A stretch of 64,000 nt of DNA, from positions 62,001 through 126,000 of the forward strand of contig NZ_JAJGMW010000003.1 in the NCBI RefSeq assembly GCF_020782115.1. The letters run 5' to 3'. Position numbers and translations under genes: made by a program. Positions within the stretch are counted from its first letter, which is position 1. Each line of letters opens with the position of its first letter. Source of the stretch: Leeuwenhoekiella parthenopeia. Lineage in GTDB: Bacteria; Bacteroidota; Bacteroidia; Flavobacteriales; Flavobacteriaceae. This document shows positions 43,220 through 51,607 of the stretch, piece after piece. The notes under the pieces are model-generated. The model did no database searches. It worked only from the letters and a program-made list of their open reading frames with translations, and was not told the origin of the DNA.

Positions 43220-43828
43220 ATGAGTGAGTACCGTGAAATTTTCAGAGCAATAAGAAAAAAGAATAAACTTTCTCAAGAGGAATTTGGAGAGGCTCTAGGG
43301 GTTAGTAGAAGTGCAATAGGTCAGGTTGAGTTAGGGAAAAACAATATGTCTGGCGATATGGCCATTAAGATATCTGAGAAATTCGGGGTTTCTATCGAAC
43401 ACTTGTTAAGTCGTGATTTAACTGGGGTTTTGAGTGATCTTGATATAGATCAGGTGATTCCTAATGAATTCGATGTATGGGAGAATTTAGACTTTCACGC
43501 GGAATCAGGTTACATACTTCACGCGATAGATAAAATTGAGGTAGCAAAAATATTGATCGATAAATTCCGCAAAGACAAAAAACTGAAAGCTGAGCCTCTT
43601 ATTTATGACACTATCAGTGCAAATAATAATTTAGAATCACTCAAACAACAGTTTTTAAAGGAATCAAATGGTTTTCAGCAGAACCCTAAATTTGTCTACA
43701 AACTAAAAAAACTCATAGACGCCTGTCTTCAAGCTATTTATATTGATCTCTTCAATACAGTGGGTATGGGTTACGATGGATGGAATGAATATTATAAGTC
43801 TTCACCAAGGTTTAATAACAAAAAGTAA
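43220..43828 (+). CDS. XRE family repressor of the element
   Basis: The 202-residue protein has an N-terminal XRE domain (residues 5-63, with KLSQEEFGEALGVSRSAIGQVE) and a C-terminal domain of unknown fold that lacks the Ser-Lys autoprotease pattern of LexA/CI. It is transcribed away from the transposition operon, as the Mu c repressor is. It would keep the element silent. How it is inactivated cannot be seen. Confidence 0.85.
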   Translation: MSEYREIFRAIRKKNKLSQEEFGEALGVSRSAIGQVELGKNNMSGDMAIKISEKFGVSIEHLLSRDLTGVLSDLDIDQVIPNEFDVWENLDFHAESGYILHAIDKIEVAKILIDKFRKDKKLKAEPLIYDTISANNNLESLKQQFLKESNGFQQNPKFVYKLKKLIDACLQAIYIDLFNTVGMGYDGWNEYYKSSPRFNNKK

Positions 43829-43904
43829 CCTAAATAGTAAGTCTACCGTAATAAAATGACACTTAAATATCAAAATGACACGTAATTTTATATAGATTTG
43901 TTCT

Positions 43905-44126
43905 ATGAATTACGATGAGAAAAAAAAAGGTACAGAACGTAACAAATTACTACGCTACAAAAAGATTTTAGACGTTTACCTAGAACACAAAACAGAAGAT
44001 ATACCAACAGCTGTAGTATATCGCAAGTACATCTACCCACAATTTTTTATTAGCCGCACAACGCTTTATGCGGTTTTAGGTACGCCAGTAAACAAATTGC
44101 TCAAAGAACTGGGCGAAGACGTCTAA
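43905..44126 (+). CDS. Small HTH-like protein near the right end
   Basis: The 73-residue basic protein starts MNYDEKKKGTERNKLLRYKK and has a segment YIYPQFFISRTTLYAVLGTPVNKLLKEL that could form a helix-turn-helix. It lies between the repressor and the right-end binding-site array. No family is recognised. A role in end binding or regulation is inferred from position. Confidence 0.6.
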   Translation: MNYDEKKKGTERNKLLRYKKILDVYLEHKTEDIPTAVVYRKYIYPQFFISRTTLYAVLGTPVNKLLKELGEDV

Positions 44127-44130
44127 AACG

Positions 44131-44163
44131 CGGTTTAATCTCCTTTTAAATGGCGTTTAATCA
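44131..44163. repeat. Two related GCG(G)TTTAATC sites inside the right end
   Basis: GCGGTTTAATC at 44131-44141 and GCGTTTAATC at 44154-44163 lie 23 bases apart, close to the iteron array. They may be further protein-binding sites. Confidence 0.4.
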
Positions 44164-44178
44164 CTACTTTACAGAAGA

Positions 44179-44255
44179 AAATAACGGTATAAACACTTTA
44201 TAGCGATATGCAGCTATTTAAAATAACGGTATAATATCGCTAAATAGCGGTATAA
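44179..44255 (+). repeat. Iteron array at the right end, likely transposase binding sites
   Basis: Three near-identical 14-bp units AAATARCGGTATAA begin at 44179, 44221 and 44242, and a weaker one begins at 44198, so spacings are 19, 23 and 21 bases (about two helical turns). The terminal repeat begins one further step away. This resembles the arrays of 22-bp sites bound by MuA or TnsB. No such array is seen at the left end. Confidence 0.75.
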
Positions 44256-44281
44256 TTTAGTTAAGATAGGTTTTTAAAAAA
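44255..44281 (-). repeat. Right terminal inverted repeat of the Mu-type element
   Basis: It is 27 bases with AGTTAAGATAGGTTTTTAAA, the perfect reverse complement of the left repeat. Outside it the sequences diverge completely. The 62 bases from here to 44343 carry no gene. Confidence 0.9.
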
Positions 44282-44343
44282 TCGCCTAAAACGCTGTGAA
44301 GCCTTATTTTTACTAGCTTGAAGCCCTTTTTTTAGTGTTTCTC

Positions 44344-44769
44344 TTAAGATATGTTTTTAAAAGACGGGGATAAATCAGGCGGTTTACGGTTTGCCTTTTT
44401 CTGGGCGTTTTGCTTTTTAGATTCGAGCCTACGCTTTTTGGACGCCAAAGTAGGCCGGGTCTTTTTTCGTTTTTTGGGTATTACCAAAGCTTTCTCAAGC
44501 AACTGGACCAAATTTTTAAAAACTTCTTCCTTGTTTTTATGCTGACTTCGGCTTTGATCGTAGGACAATACCAACTGGTTCTCTGTAGTGAGTTTGGAAG
44601 CCAAACGTTGACCTAATCGCTCTTTTTGCTCCTCTGTAAAAACAGCCGAAGCTTCAAGATCCCAGTGTAGCATGACCTTTGTAGATGTCTTATTCACGTG
44701 CTGGCCTCCGGGACCACTACTGCGCACCGCTTTAAACTCACATTCAGATTGCAGGATTTCCTTATTCAT
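44344..44769 (-). CDS. arfB: ArfB-like peptidyl-tRNA hydrolase / release factor family protein
   Basis: The 141-residue protein has the GGQ motif in VRSSGPGGQHVNKTSTKVML near residue 22 and a basic C-terminal tail rich in Lys and Arg that binds the mRNA channel in ArfB. It rescues stalled ribosomes. The tail ends SPSFKNIS, encoded in bases that look like a diverged copy of the element terminal repeat. It is the last gene of a six-gene minus-strand operon. Confidence 0.88.
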   Translation of the reverse strand: MNKEILQSECEFKAVRSSGPGGQHVNKTSTKVMLHWDLEASAVFTEEQKERLGQRLASKLTTENQLVLSYDQSRSQHKNKEEVFKNLVQLLEKALVIPKKRKKTRPTLASKKRRLESKKQNAQKKANRKPPDLSPSFKNIS

Positions 44770-46313
44770 TAAGACTGCGCCTGGTGAGCCGGTTTTAAAA
44801 GATCATTCACCGTTTTAACCGGGTTGAAAGTTTCCAGAGGTACTTCAACAAACAAGGTGTTCCAGCGGGCCATTGCGCCATTCCACAATCCCGGAAGTTC
44901 GAGGGCTTTAATCTCGTTACTGCCATCGGTTTTATAAGCGATAAAAGCCAGATCGGGATTTACGTAGTCGAGCAGGTTGTATTTTTCGCCCTTGTAATTG
45001 CGCACCCCGGCAACAATATCAACCGGATTGAAATGGGTAGACTGTTTGAAAATTTCCTGCTGATCTGCATCCTTTTCATTCACCTGAGCGCTTTCAATAA
45101 TCTGAAGGGCTACTTTTCCGCTTTCATCTTCCACCCAAAACGGTCCGCCGCCGGGCTCACCTTCATTCTTAACCATTCCGCAAACGCGAATAGGACGATC
45201 AAGCAATTCGGCTAAATACGCTTTCTTTTCGCTCTTCGAAAAACTCATATAGGCATCATCAATACGCGTACTAAAATCTTCTTTTAAAAATGCGACCAAT
45301 TCATCAAGCTGGGCATCGGTGATGCTGTCTTCGTCTAAAAGTGCTGCATATTTAAAAACCTGCTCCTGCTTTTTAAGCAGTAAACCGGCCAAAATACGCT
45401 TGGAGCGTGCCAAAGCGTGAATCTGATCCTGTACCAAAACATTATCAATGTTTTTGATAAAAATCAAATCGGCATCCACATCGTTGAGATTTTCAATAAG
45501 CGCCCCATGACCGCCCGGTCTAAATAATAATTTACCGTTTTCCTGACGGTACAATTTATTATCCATCGTAACCGCAACGGTATCGGTTTCCGGTTTCTGA
45601 AACGAATAACTTACGTCAAAATTCACCCCCGTGGTATTGCTTACCGAAGCATGAATGGTATCGTATTCCTTCCTGAAAGCTTCTTCGTGCTCCGGAGAAA
45701 CCGTAAAATGCAGGGATGCGTGATCGTTTTTAGCCGCATAGGCCGCTGCCTCGTGCAAGTGCTCTTCAAAAGCAGTTGCCTTATAACAACCGTAATAGTG
45801 AAAGGGTATTAAACCTTTGGGCAAACTGCCGTAATCTTCACCATCTGATGCCATCATGGTTTTGATAAAAGCATATTTTTTGGCATTCTCATCCTCCAGA
45901 GCCGATTTATCAAGCTTATCCATAATATGATGGTAAAACGGAAAGTTTTCGTAGCCATCAAAAAAAGCCTGCATATGTTTATCACCTGTGCGCTCTAAAA
46001 ATGCATCAATAGGTTCTTTTTCGGGATTGTATTCTTCGAGAAACTGATAGATTTTTTTAAACATTCGGCTGGCTGCGCCAGATGCCGGAGTGAATTTCAA
46101 TAAATCGAGTTCTTGCTTTTTACGTTCATAAGCGTCAAGGTATTGTAACTCCTCATCGTTTGAAAGTTTAAAAATACCATCAGAAACGGTTGCGGGCGCG
46201 ACAAGCTTAACGTTGGGCACTCCGTTTACAAATAGTTCAATCTGTGATTTGACCTGATCGAGCGTCAACCCATGATTTTTAATTTCGTTGATTTCCTGGT
46301 CTGTAAAGTTCAA
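44769..46313 (-). CDS. DUF4301 family protein
   Basis: The 514-residue protein matches DUF4301 of Bacteroidetes: PVTVSDGIFKLS-like start, LLKFTPASGAASRMFKK near residue 75, KGLIPFHYYG near 165, RPGGHGALIENLNDVDADLIFIKNIDNV near 268. The SGAASRM and GGHGALI motifs suggest a nucleotidyltransferase-like fold. Its function is unknown. Its stop overlaps the arfB ATG by one base and its start overlaps the kinase gene. Confidence 0.85.
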   Translation of the reverse strand: MNFTDQEINEIKNHGLTLDQVKSQIELFVNGVPNVKLVAPATVSDGIFKLSNDEELQYLDAYERKKQELDLLKFTPASGAASRMFKKIYQFLEEYNPEKEPIDAFLERTGDKHMQAFFDGYENFPFYHHIMDKLDKSALEDENAKKYAFIKTMMASDGEDYGSLPKGLIPFHYYGCYKATAFEEHLHEAAAYAAKNDHASLHFTVSPEHEEAFRKEYDTIHASVSNTTGVNFDVSYSFQKPETDTVAVTMDNKLYRQENGKLLFRPGGHGALIENLNDVDADLIFIKNIDNVLVQDQIHALARSKRILAGLLLKKQEQVFKYAALLDEDSITDAQLDELVAFLKEDFSTRIDDAYMSFSKSEKKAYLAELLDRPIRVCGMVKNEGEPGGGPFWVEDESGKVALQIIESAQVNEKDADQQEIFKQSTHFNPVDIVAGVRNYKGEKYNLLDYVNPDLAFIAYKTDGSNEIKALELPGLWNGAMARWNTLFVEVPLETFNPVKTVNDLLKPAHQAQS

Positions 46314-46870
46314 TTTAGTCTGGTGTTTAGTTGATTGGTAATTTGTTTGATGCGCTCCTCCAGATTGCCTTTAACGAGCATATAGGGCCGGTTGTGTTGA
46401 ATTAACGCCTGTTCAAAAAGCCTGAACATCTCTTCACGCTGGCCGGGTCGATCTCTTAGATCATCTGCCTGCCAGGGCACATCTATATAAGTAAGAATAT
46501 ACAGATCATATCTGGAAGTCAAAGCGGCCTCCCGCACGCGCTCATCACACCAACCGTCAAAATAGGCCTCACTGTAAACCATTGTTTCCAAGAGGTCTGT
46601 ATCACAAAATACTATTTTTTCTTCAGAATTAACAGCGGTGTTTTCCAATTTCATTTGTCCGGCAGCAATGGGGAAAATATCATGAGGCTCGCAAATTTTT
46701 TGCTGCTCATCCCATTTTTGCTGAAGGTACTCGCGTGCAAATTCGGGTACCCAGGTGCCGTTGTAGTGTTCTGAAAGTTTTTGGGAAAGCGTAGTCTTGC
46801 CGGTACTCTCCGGACCGAAGAGTACGACTTTTAAGCAATTACCGGGTTTTTGTTGAGGTATTTTTTCCAA
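46310..46870 (-). CDS. NadR-like nicotinamide riboside kinase / AAA ATPase
   Basis: The protein of 186 residues begins with TTG at 46870 (LEKIPQQKPGNCLKVVLFGPESTGKTTL). The P-loop GPESTGKT and the VPEFAREYL motif are those of the NadR ribosylnicotinamide kinase domain, followed by FCDTDLLETMVYSEAYF. The frame is open to 46981, but that part overlaps pnuC and lacks homology. Together with PnuC just upstream (40-base overlap) it would trap and phosphorylate nicotinamide riboside for NAD synthesis. Confidence 0.85.
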   Translation of the reverse strand: MEKIPQQKPGNCLKVVLFGPESTGKTTLSQKLSEHYNGTWVPEFAREYLQQKWDEQQKICEPHDIFPIAAGQMKLENTAVNSEEKIVFCDTDLLETMVYSEAYFDGWCDERVREAALTSRYDLYILTYIDVPWQADDLRDRPGQREEMFRLFEQALIQHNRPYMLVKGNLEERIKQITNQLNTRLN

Positions 46871-47463
46871 GAGATATAGCCGTAAATAGCAAGCCCAGTA
46901 AAAATAAGATATTGTAAACTGGTAAATGTGAAACCTTTGTAAAAATACAGCGGTACCGAAATTACATCTCCAAGTATCCAATAGATCCAGTTCTCAAGCT
47001 TGCGGCGCGCCATAAGCCACATTCCTACAAAGAAAATTGCTGTGGTAAACGTATCTACATAAGCCGTCCAGTCATTCCACTTATCAAAAGCCGTATACAC
47101 GATAAAGACAAAAACGATAGTGGCGATAAATAGGATTGCTGAAATCTGATGCTCTTTGGCAGTGGTTGATGTAATGGGCGTCACGTGCTCTGCATCTACC
47201 TTGCGCGTCCAGATGTACCAGCCGTAAACACTCATCGAAAAATAATAGGCGTTGATCATCATATCACCCAGTAAACCCCATTTAGCCAGTAAATACACGA
47301 AAATAGCGGTGCTGATCATCCCAGTAGGATACACCCAAATATTATTTTGCTTTGAAAACCATACTGAAAGCAAACCGAAAATAACACCTATTAGTTCCAG
47401 TACAATGGAAGACGTCTCATAATCGGAGTACTGCCCAAACAGGAAATCGAGTGTTTCAGCCAT
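46831..47463 (-). CDS. pnuC: Nicotinamide riboside transporter PnuC
   Basis: The 210-residue protein has about seven membrane helices and the PnuC motifs: VWFSKQNNIWVYPTGMIS near residue 35, YFSMSVYGWYIWTRK near 74, and WIYWILGDVISVPLYFYKG near 158. PnuC passes NR by facilitated diffusion, with trapping by the kinase encoded next. PnuT for thiamine is the alternative, but the NadR-like neighbour favours NR. Confidence 0.93.
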   Translation of the reverse strand: MAETLDFLFGQYSDYETSSIVLELIGVIFGLLSVWFSKQNNIWVYPTGMISTAIFVYLLAKWGLLGDMMINAYYFSMSVYGWYIWTRKVDAEHVTPITSTTAKEHQISAILFIATIVFVFIVYTAFDKWNDWTAYVDTFTTAIFFVGMWLMARRKLENWIYWILGDVISVPLYFYKGFTFTSLQYLIFTGLAIYGYISWKKYLNKNPVIA

Positions 47464-47466
47464 AGC

Positions 47467-48198
47467 TTAAATTCTAAAATTTCCGTTTTCAAAGGCGGTG
47501 CCTACGACAACAAGGTCTGCCCCGGCGGAATATGCACGTTCCAGCTGTTCCCGGGTTCTAATCCCACCGCCTACAATAAGTGGAATATGGATCGCTTCCT
47601 TCACTGCTTTTATAATTTCGGCAGAAACGGGAGTTTTTGCTCCGCTTCCGGCTTCGAGATAAATTAATTTTTTACCGGAGTATTGCCCTGCAAGCGCAAC
47701 GGCTACAATATGACCAGGATTATCCTGCGTGAGCGGTTGCGTTTTGCTCACCCGCTGCACTGCGGTCTCAGTACCTCCGTCAATCAGGATATAGCCGGTG
47801 GGAATGATTTCTAAGGCTGAATTTTTCAGCTTATCGACCGATTTGATTTGTTGCCGAATGAGATACTCGGGGTTTTCACCCGAAATCAAACTCAAAAAAA
47901 GAAGCGCATCTGCTTCGGCGGTTATCTGATTGTGATCCCCCGGAAAAAGAACCACAGGCAAACCGGAATGTTTTTTAAGCTCCCGTACCGCAAGCTGTGT
48001 TTGTGCTGCGGTTGCCGTGCTTCCGCCTACAAAAAGGTGTGTGGTGTGATCAGGAAGCGCTTCAATCTGCTTTTCCAGATCCTGAAGCCTTAGTTCTTCA
48101 GGATCAAAAAGAATCGCAAAGCAAGGCTGCCCGAGTGCTGCTGCCCGCTCCAGTTGTGAGTAGATAACACTTCCGCTATGCGTAAAATTGCTGATCAT
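47467..48198 (-). CDS. Geranylgeranylglyceryl phosphate synthase family protein
   Basis: The 243-residue TIM-barrel protein has LFDPEELRLQ near residue 30, FVGGSTATAAQ near 56, VVLFPGDHNQI near 81, IPTGYILIDGG near 132, and IPLIVGGGIRTREQLERAYSAGADLVVVGTA near the end. This is the GGGPS/PcrB family; group II bacterial members make ether-lipid precursors. It sits between a phosphopantetheinyl transferase and pnuC. The lipid product in this organism is not known. Confidence 0.9.
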   Translation of the reverse strand: MISNFTHSGSVIYSQLERAAALGQPCFAILFDPEELRLQDLEKQIEALPDHTTHLFVGGSTATAAQTQLAVRELKKHSGLPVVLFPGDHNQITAEADALLFLSLISGENPEYLIRQQIKSVDKLKNSALEIIPTGYILIDGGTETAVQRVSKTQPLTQDNPGHIVAVALAGQYSGKKLIYLEAGSGAKTPVSAEIIKAVKEAIHIPLIVGGGIRTREQLERAYSAGADLVVVGTAFENGNFRI

Positions 48199-48827
48199 AG
48201 CGCCAGGGCGTAAACGCAGGTAAAACCTTCAAACTCCAGGAAATCGATCGCATAATTGCTTTTATTGCCTTCGTAACTAATACTTGCCGTGGTTTTTGAA
48301 TCCTCAAAATCGAAATCTTCCACATAGATATGCTTCAGAAAACTGATACCCTTAACCCCATAAATTTTATACAACGATTCTTTGGCACCCCAAACAATCG
48401 TAAGCTTTCGTATCAAAGCATCCTCATTGGCCAACGTGTGGTATTCCTTAAGCGGCGTAAAGCGTGAGGCGATACGCAGAATTTTATCGCGCTGCATTTC
48501 GATATCAATACCCACTTCGGTATCGTCGCTGACGATTATCGCCGTAAAATTATAGGAGTGGGTGATCGAGATGTATTTGCCGTCCCGAAGATGGGGTTTC
48601 CCATTATCGGTGTAGTACAAATCCTGATCGGTATAGCCCGCCTCGTGCAACAGGTGTCTGATGCTAAGGAATCCCCTTCGGTGCAACTCCGATTTCATAC
48701 TCTCTAAACGAGCTCTGCAATGCGAAGTCAGATTTACATTTTGTTCCAAATCTTCAAGAGGCTCTTCTACCTTCCAGATGTAAATCGAGGTAGTGGGATT
48801 TGGCGTTATTGTTTTGAAAAGTGGCAC
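48195..48827 (-). CDS. 4'-phosphopantetheinyl transferase superfamily protein
   Basis: The 210-residue protein carries the Sfp/EntD-type motifs: ISITHSYNFTAIIVS near residue 91, VGIDIEMQRDKILRIASRF near 108 (metal-binding acid residues), and VWGAKESLYKIYGVKGISF near 145. It transfers phosphopantetheine to carrier proteins such as ACP. It overlaps the next gene by 4 bases and heads the six-gene operon. The divergent gene is ahcY. Confidence 0.9.
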   Translation of the reverse strand: MPLFKTITPNPTTSIYIWKVEEPLEDLEQNVNLTSHCRARLESMKSELHRRGFLSIRHLLHEAGYTDQDLYYTDNGKPHLRDGKYISITHSYNFTAIIVSDDTEVGIDIEMQRDKILRIASRFTPLKEYHTLANEDALIRKLTIVWGAKESLYKIYGVKGISFLKHIYVEDFDFEDSKTTASISYEGNKSNYAIDFLEFEGFTCVYALAL

Positions 48828-48847
48828 GTTAAGTAGCGGATATTACG

Positions 48848-48855
48848 TATTTTTG
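48848..48855 (+). promoter_or_regulatory. Putative -7 box of ahcY
   Basis: TATTTTTG matches TAnnTTTG and lies 29 bases before the ahcY ATG. No TTTG was found at the expected -33 distance. Confidence 0.5.
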
Positions 48856-48884
48856 CAAAAAATAAGAATTGTAAATATAAGACT

Positions 48885-50201
48885 ATGTCAACGAAAACAG
48901 TGCAGTACGTTCCTTATAAAGTCAGAGATATTTCTTTGGCCGCCTGGGGAAGAAAAGAAATTGAATTGGCCGAAGCAGAGATGCCGGGCCTTATGGCTTT
49001 ACGTGAAGAATACGGAGCAGAGCAGCCTCTGAAAGGAGCTCGTATTGCCGGTTGTTTGCATATGACCATTCAAACCGCAGTTTTGATTGAAACCTTGGTT
49101 GCTTTAGGAGCTGACGTTACCTGGAGCTCCTGTAATATTTTTTCTACACAGGATCATGCCGCAGCAGCGATCGCAGCAGCAGGCATCCCGGTTTATGCGT
49201 GGAAAGGAATGAACGAAGAAGAATTTAACTGGTGTATTGAACAAACCCTGTTTTTTGGAGAAGACCGCAAGCCGCTGAATATGATTCTTGACGACGGTGG
49301 CGATTTAACCAATATGGTGCTTGATCAATATCCGGAATTAGGCCCCGGTATAAAAGGCCTTTCTGAAGAAACCACAACCGGAGTTCACCGTCTGTACGAG
49401 CGTATGAAAAAAGGCACACTTCCTATGCCTGCCATCAACGTTAATGACAGTGTAACCAAGTCTAAATTTGACAATAAATTTGGTTGTCGCGAGAGTGCTG
49501 TTGATGCCGTGCGTCGCGCAACAGATGTGATGCTTGCCGGTAAGCGCGTAGTAGTATGCGGTTACGGGGATGTTGGTAAAGGTACCGCTGCTTCTTTTAA
49601 AGGTGCTGGTTCTATAGTTACCGTTACCGAGATTGATCCTATTTGTGCCCTACAGGCTGCTATGGACGGTTTTGAAGTTAAAAGACTGGAAACCGTTGTT
49701 GCCAATGCAGATATCGTGATTACCACAACCGGTAATAAAGATATCGTACGCGGGGAGCACTTTAAAGCTATGAAAGACAAAACCATAGTATGTAACATCG
49801 GCCACTTTGATAACGAGATTCAGGTTGCCTGGTTAAACGAAAATTATGGTGACACCAAAGATGAAATCAAGCCTCAGGTAGATAAATATACCATTGACGG
49901 TAAAGACATTATTTTGCTGGCGGAAGGACGTTTGGTAAACTTAGGTTGCGCAACCGGTCACCCCAGTTTTGTAATGAGTAACTCTTTTACAAACCAGACT
50001 TTAGCACAGATTGAGTTGTGGAAAAACAGCGACAATTATCAAAACGAAGTTTATATGCTTCCTAAGCATTTAGATGAAAAAGTTGCTGCTTTACACTTAG
50101 AGAAAATAGGTGTAGAATTGACCAAACTTAATGAAGAGCAAGCCGATTATATTGGCGTTGAAGTTGAAGGGCCATATAAGCCGGAATACTACAGATACTA
50201 G
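48885..50201 (+). CDS. ahcY: Adenosylhomocysteinase
   Basis: The 438-residue protein has the SAHase core: [15 protein letters not shown] and [23 protein letters not shown] near residues 48-95, the NAD-binding [20 protein letters not shown] near residue 225, and the C-terminal [10 protein letters not shown] with the conserved tyrosine end. It hydrolyses S-adenosylhomocysteine to adenosine and homocysteine. It is monocistronic. Confidence 0.97.
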   Translation: MSTKTVQYVPYKVRDISLAAWGRKEIELAEAEMPGLMALREEYGAEQPLKGARIAGCLHMTIQTAVLIETLVALGADVTWSSCNIFSTQDHAAAAIAAAGIPVYAWKGMNEEEFNWCIEQTLFFGEDRKPLNMILDDGGDLTNMVLDQYPELGPGIKGLSEETTTGVHRLYERMKKGTLPMPAINVNDSVTKSKFDNKFGCRESAVDAVRRATDVMLAGKRVVVCGYGDVGKGTAASFKGAGSIVTVTEIDPICALQAAMDGFEVKRLETVVANADIVITTTGNKDIVRGEHFKAMKDKTIVCNIGHFDNEIQVAWLNENYGDTKDEIKPQVDKYTIDGKDIILLAEGRLVNLGCATGHPSFVMSNSFTNQTLAQIELWKNSDNYQNEVYMLPKHLDEKVAALHLEKIGVELTKLNEEQADYIGVEVEGPYKPEYYRY

Positions 50202-50237
50202 TTTAAGATCTGAGATTTTAAACTTTAGATATTAGAT

Positions 50238-50272
50238 AAAACCCTCGCAGTGATGCGGGGGTTTATTTTTTC
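50238..50272 (+). terminator. Terminator of ahcY
   Basis: AAACCCTCGCA and TGCGGGGGTTT form the stem with a GTGA loop, followed by TATTTTTT. It overlaps the end of the convergent gene. Confidence 0.85.
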
Positions 50273-51141
50273 ACCAGAGTCATCTGCGCTTTTTCGCCCT
50301 TTTTAAGGTTTGTTATGGTACGAACGAAGTTGGGTGTATCTTCTACTTCAAGACGCACCGTATTAGGTGCAGAAGTACCTTCACTCACCGCCTCAACACG
50401 AATAACCGTCTGAGGTTTTGCCAGACGAACTTCCAGTATTTTTTTGTCGTGTAAAACCGTATAATTTTCCAAAACGGGTTTATCATCAATAAATAAATTA
50501 ACCTGATCTCCGTCTTCCTTTCCGGCATCATAAATCACGAGCTTGATCTTTTGATCCCGCGTGTAAATATTCAGGTTTTCGTTTTTAGCAATTATGTTTC
50601 GGCTTATGGTATCAAGCACTCGGCCCACGCTCACTTTCTGTTTTACGGAGTCTGCGATTCGGCCGGTACGCTGAATCTTGCGATCTATTTTTACCAGACG
50701 CTCAGCGATTTTACCCTGATCGTTGAGTAAAATTTCGCCATTCAGACATTTAGTCCCATCGGCATACTTTCCTTTAAATGCACCGCTAAAAGCACCGGTA
50801 CGGTCTAAATTGCGCACCTTTCCTTCAAAATGAACAAAGCAAAAATCCTTTTGCACCACCGGAGACTTGGTGTACACAATATCGTATTCTGAAAATGTAA
50901 GGCGACTATTTTTTTCGTCGTAATAGCCTTTAATATTCGATTTTGTCTCGTGTTTACCCGTGTAATCGGTTAATGAATATCCTTTGATGGAATCGTTTAC
51001 CTTTTCAAAGGTAAGCCGGTAACTGATGAAGGACGAATCATTTAGTTTTATAACCCCCAGGTAGTCATAGCTTTGAGCAAACAGGCTAATCGATGAAAAG
51101 AGAAAAATTAAGAAAAAGGAAAATTTATTTTTAAGAATCAT
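50263..51141 (-). CDS. Secreted protein of unknown function
   Basis: The 292-residue protein has a signal peptide (FFLIFLFSSISLFAQ), an N-terminal beta-rich domain with GKHETKSNIKGYYDEKN and FSGAFKGKYADGTKCLNGEI, and a C-terminal domain with KLVIYDAGKEDGDQVNLFIDDKPV, a pattern seen in calcium-independent beta-sandwich proteins of Bacteroidetes. I do not recognise a named family. It is divergent from the TM2 gene. Confidence 0.75.
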   Translation of the reverse strand: MILKNKFSFFLIFLFSSISLFAQSYDYLGVIKLNDSSFISYRLTFEKVNDSIKGYSLTDYTGKHETKSNIKGYYDEKNSRLTFSEYDIVYTKSPVVQKDFCFVHFEGKVRNLDRTGAFSGAFKGKYADGTKCLNGEILLNDQGKIAERLVKIDRKIQRTGRIADSVKQKVSVGRVLDTISRNIIAKNENLNIYTRDQKIKLVIYDAGKEDGDQVNLFIDDKPVLENYTVLHDKKILEVRLAKPQTVIRVEAVSEGTSAPNTVRLEVEDTPNFVRTITNLKKGEKAQMTLVKK

Positions 51142-51185
51142 ACTTTTTACTCGTACTTTTAGGAAACTAATTTAATACATTAACT

Positions 51186-51530
51186 ATGAACTTAAGAATT
51201 ACTTTTCTTTTTGCTTTACTACTTATGGTAAGCATTCCGGCATTTGCAGGATTCCCTGTAGAGCGCCGTGCAGCAGCAGAAACAACTACTCTTGTTGCAA
51301 ACGAAGATGAAGCTGCTGACGAACTGGTAAGCCCTGCTGCTTATGCACTAGATAGCCAAATGACAGCCCTTTTACTATGGGTTTTCTTATGGCCTTTTGC
51401 TGCTCACCGCTGGTATCTTAAAAGTCCAATAGGATGGAACATTTTATTTATCCTCACTTTTGGAGGTTTAGGTATCTGGGCAATTGTTGACCTTATCGAC
51501 ATCATTACCGGAAGCTATCCCGGACTATAG
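51186..51530 (+). CDS. TM2 domain-containing protein
   Basis: The 114-residue protein has an N-terminal signal-like helix, then a TM2 domain with two membrane helices: ALLLWVFLWPFAAHRWYLKS and WNILFILTFGGLGIWAIVDLIDI. The central turn with HRWYL is the TM2 signature. The role of bacterial TM2 proteins is unknown. It is a single gene ending in a strong terminator. Confidence 0.88.
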   Translation: MNLRITFLFALLLMVSIPAFAGFPVERRAAAETTTLVANEDEAADELVSPAAYALDSQMTALLLWVFLWPFAAHRWYLKSPIGWNILFILTFGGLGIWAIVDLIDIITGSYPGL

Positions 51531-51550
51531 TCTAAAGCCTTTTTAAATTA

Positions 51551-51582
51551 TAAAACCCGCCAGAGTCCTGGCGGGTTTTTTT
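51551..51582. terminator. Bidirectional terminator between the TM2 and phytase genes
   Basis: AAAACCCGCCAG and CTGGCGGGTTTT flank a four-base loop, with a T run on the plus strand and an A run on the other side. Confidence 0.9.
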
Positions 51583-51607
51583 ATTGGTCACTAATTTTGA
51601 AGAACGT

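Larger units (their letters stand above)
36275..44281. mobile_element. Mu-type transposable element encoding a capsid protein, 8.0 kb
   Basis: The element is bounded by 27-bp perfect inverted repeats. From right to left it encodes a small DNA-binding-like protein, an XRE repressor (plus strand), a Ner-like HTH protein, a MuA-like transposase, a MuB-like ATPase, two unknown proteins, an HK97-type prohead protease, a major capsid protein, a terminator, a phage-like protein, and a small plus-strand ORF at the left end. The gene order follows phage Mu (c, ner, A, B ... I, T), but terminase, portal, lysis and nearly all tail genes are absent. Base composition is more AT-rich than the flanks. A target-site duplication was not found at the repeat borders. 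Confidence 0.85.

Noticed and set aside
36275-44281. Contractile injection system or encapsulin reading of the capsid-tail genes
   Set aside because: There is no sheath, tube, baseplate or ATPase set, and the capsid protein is paired with a prohead protease and transposition genes, which fits phage origin better.
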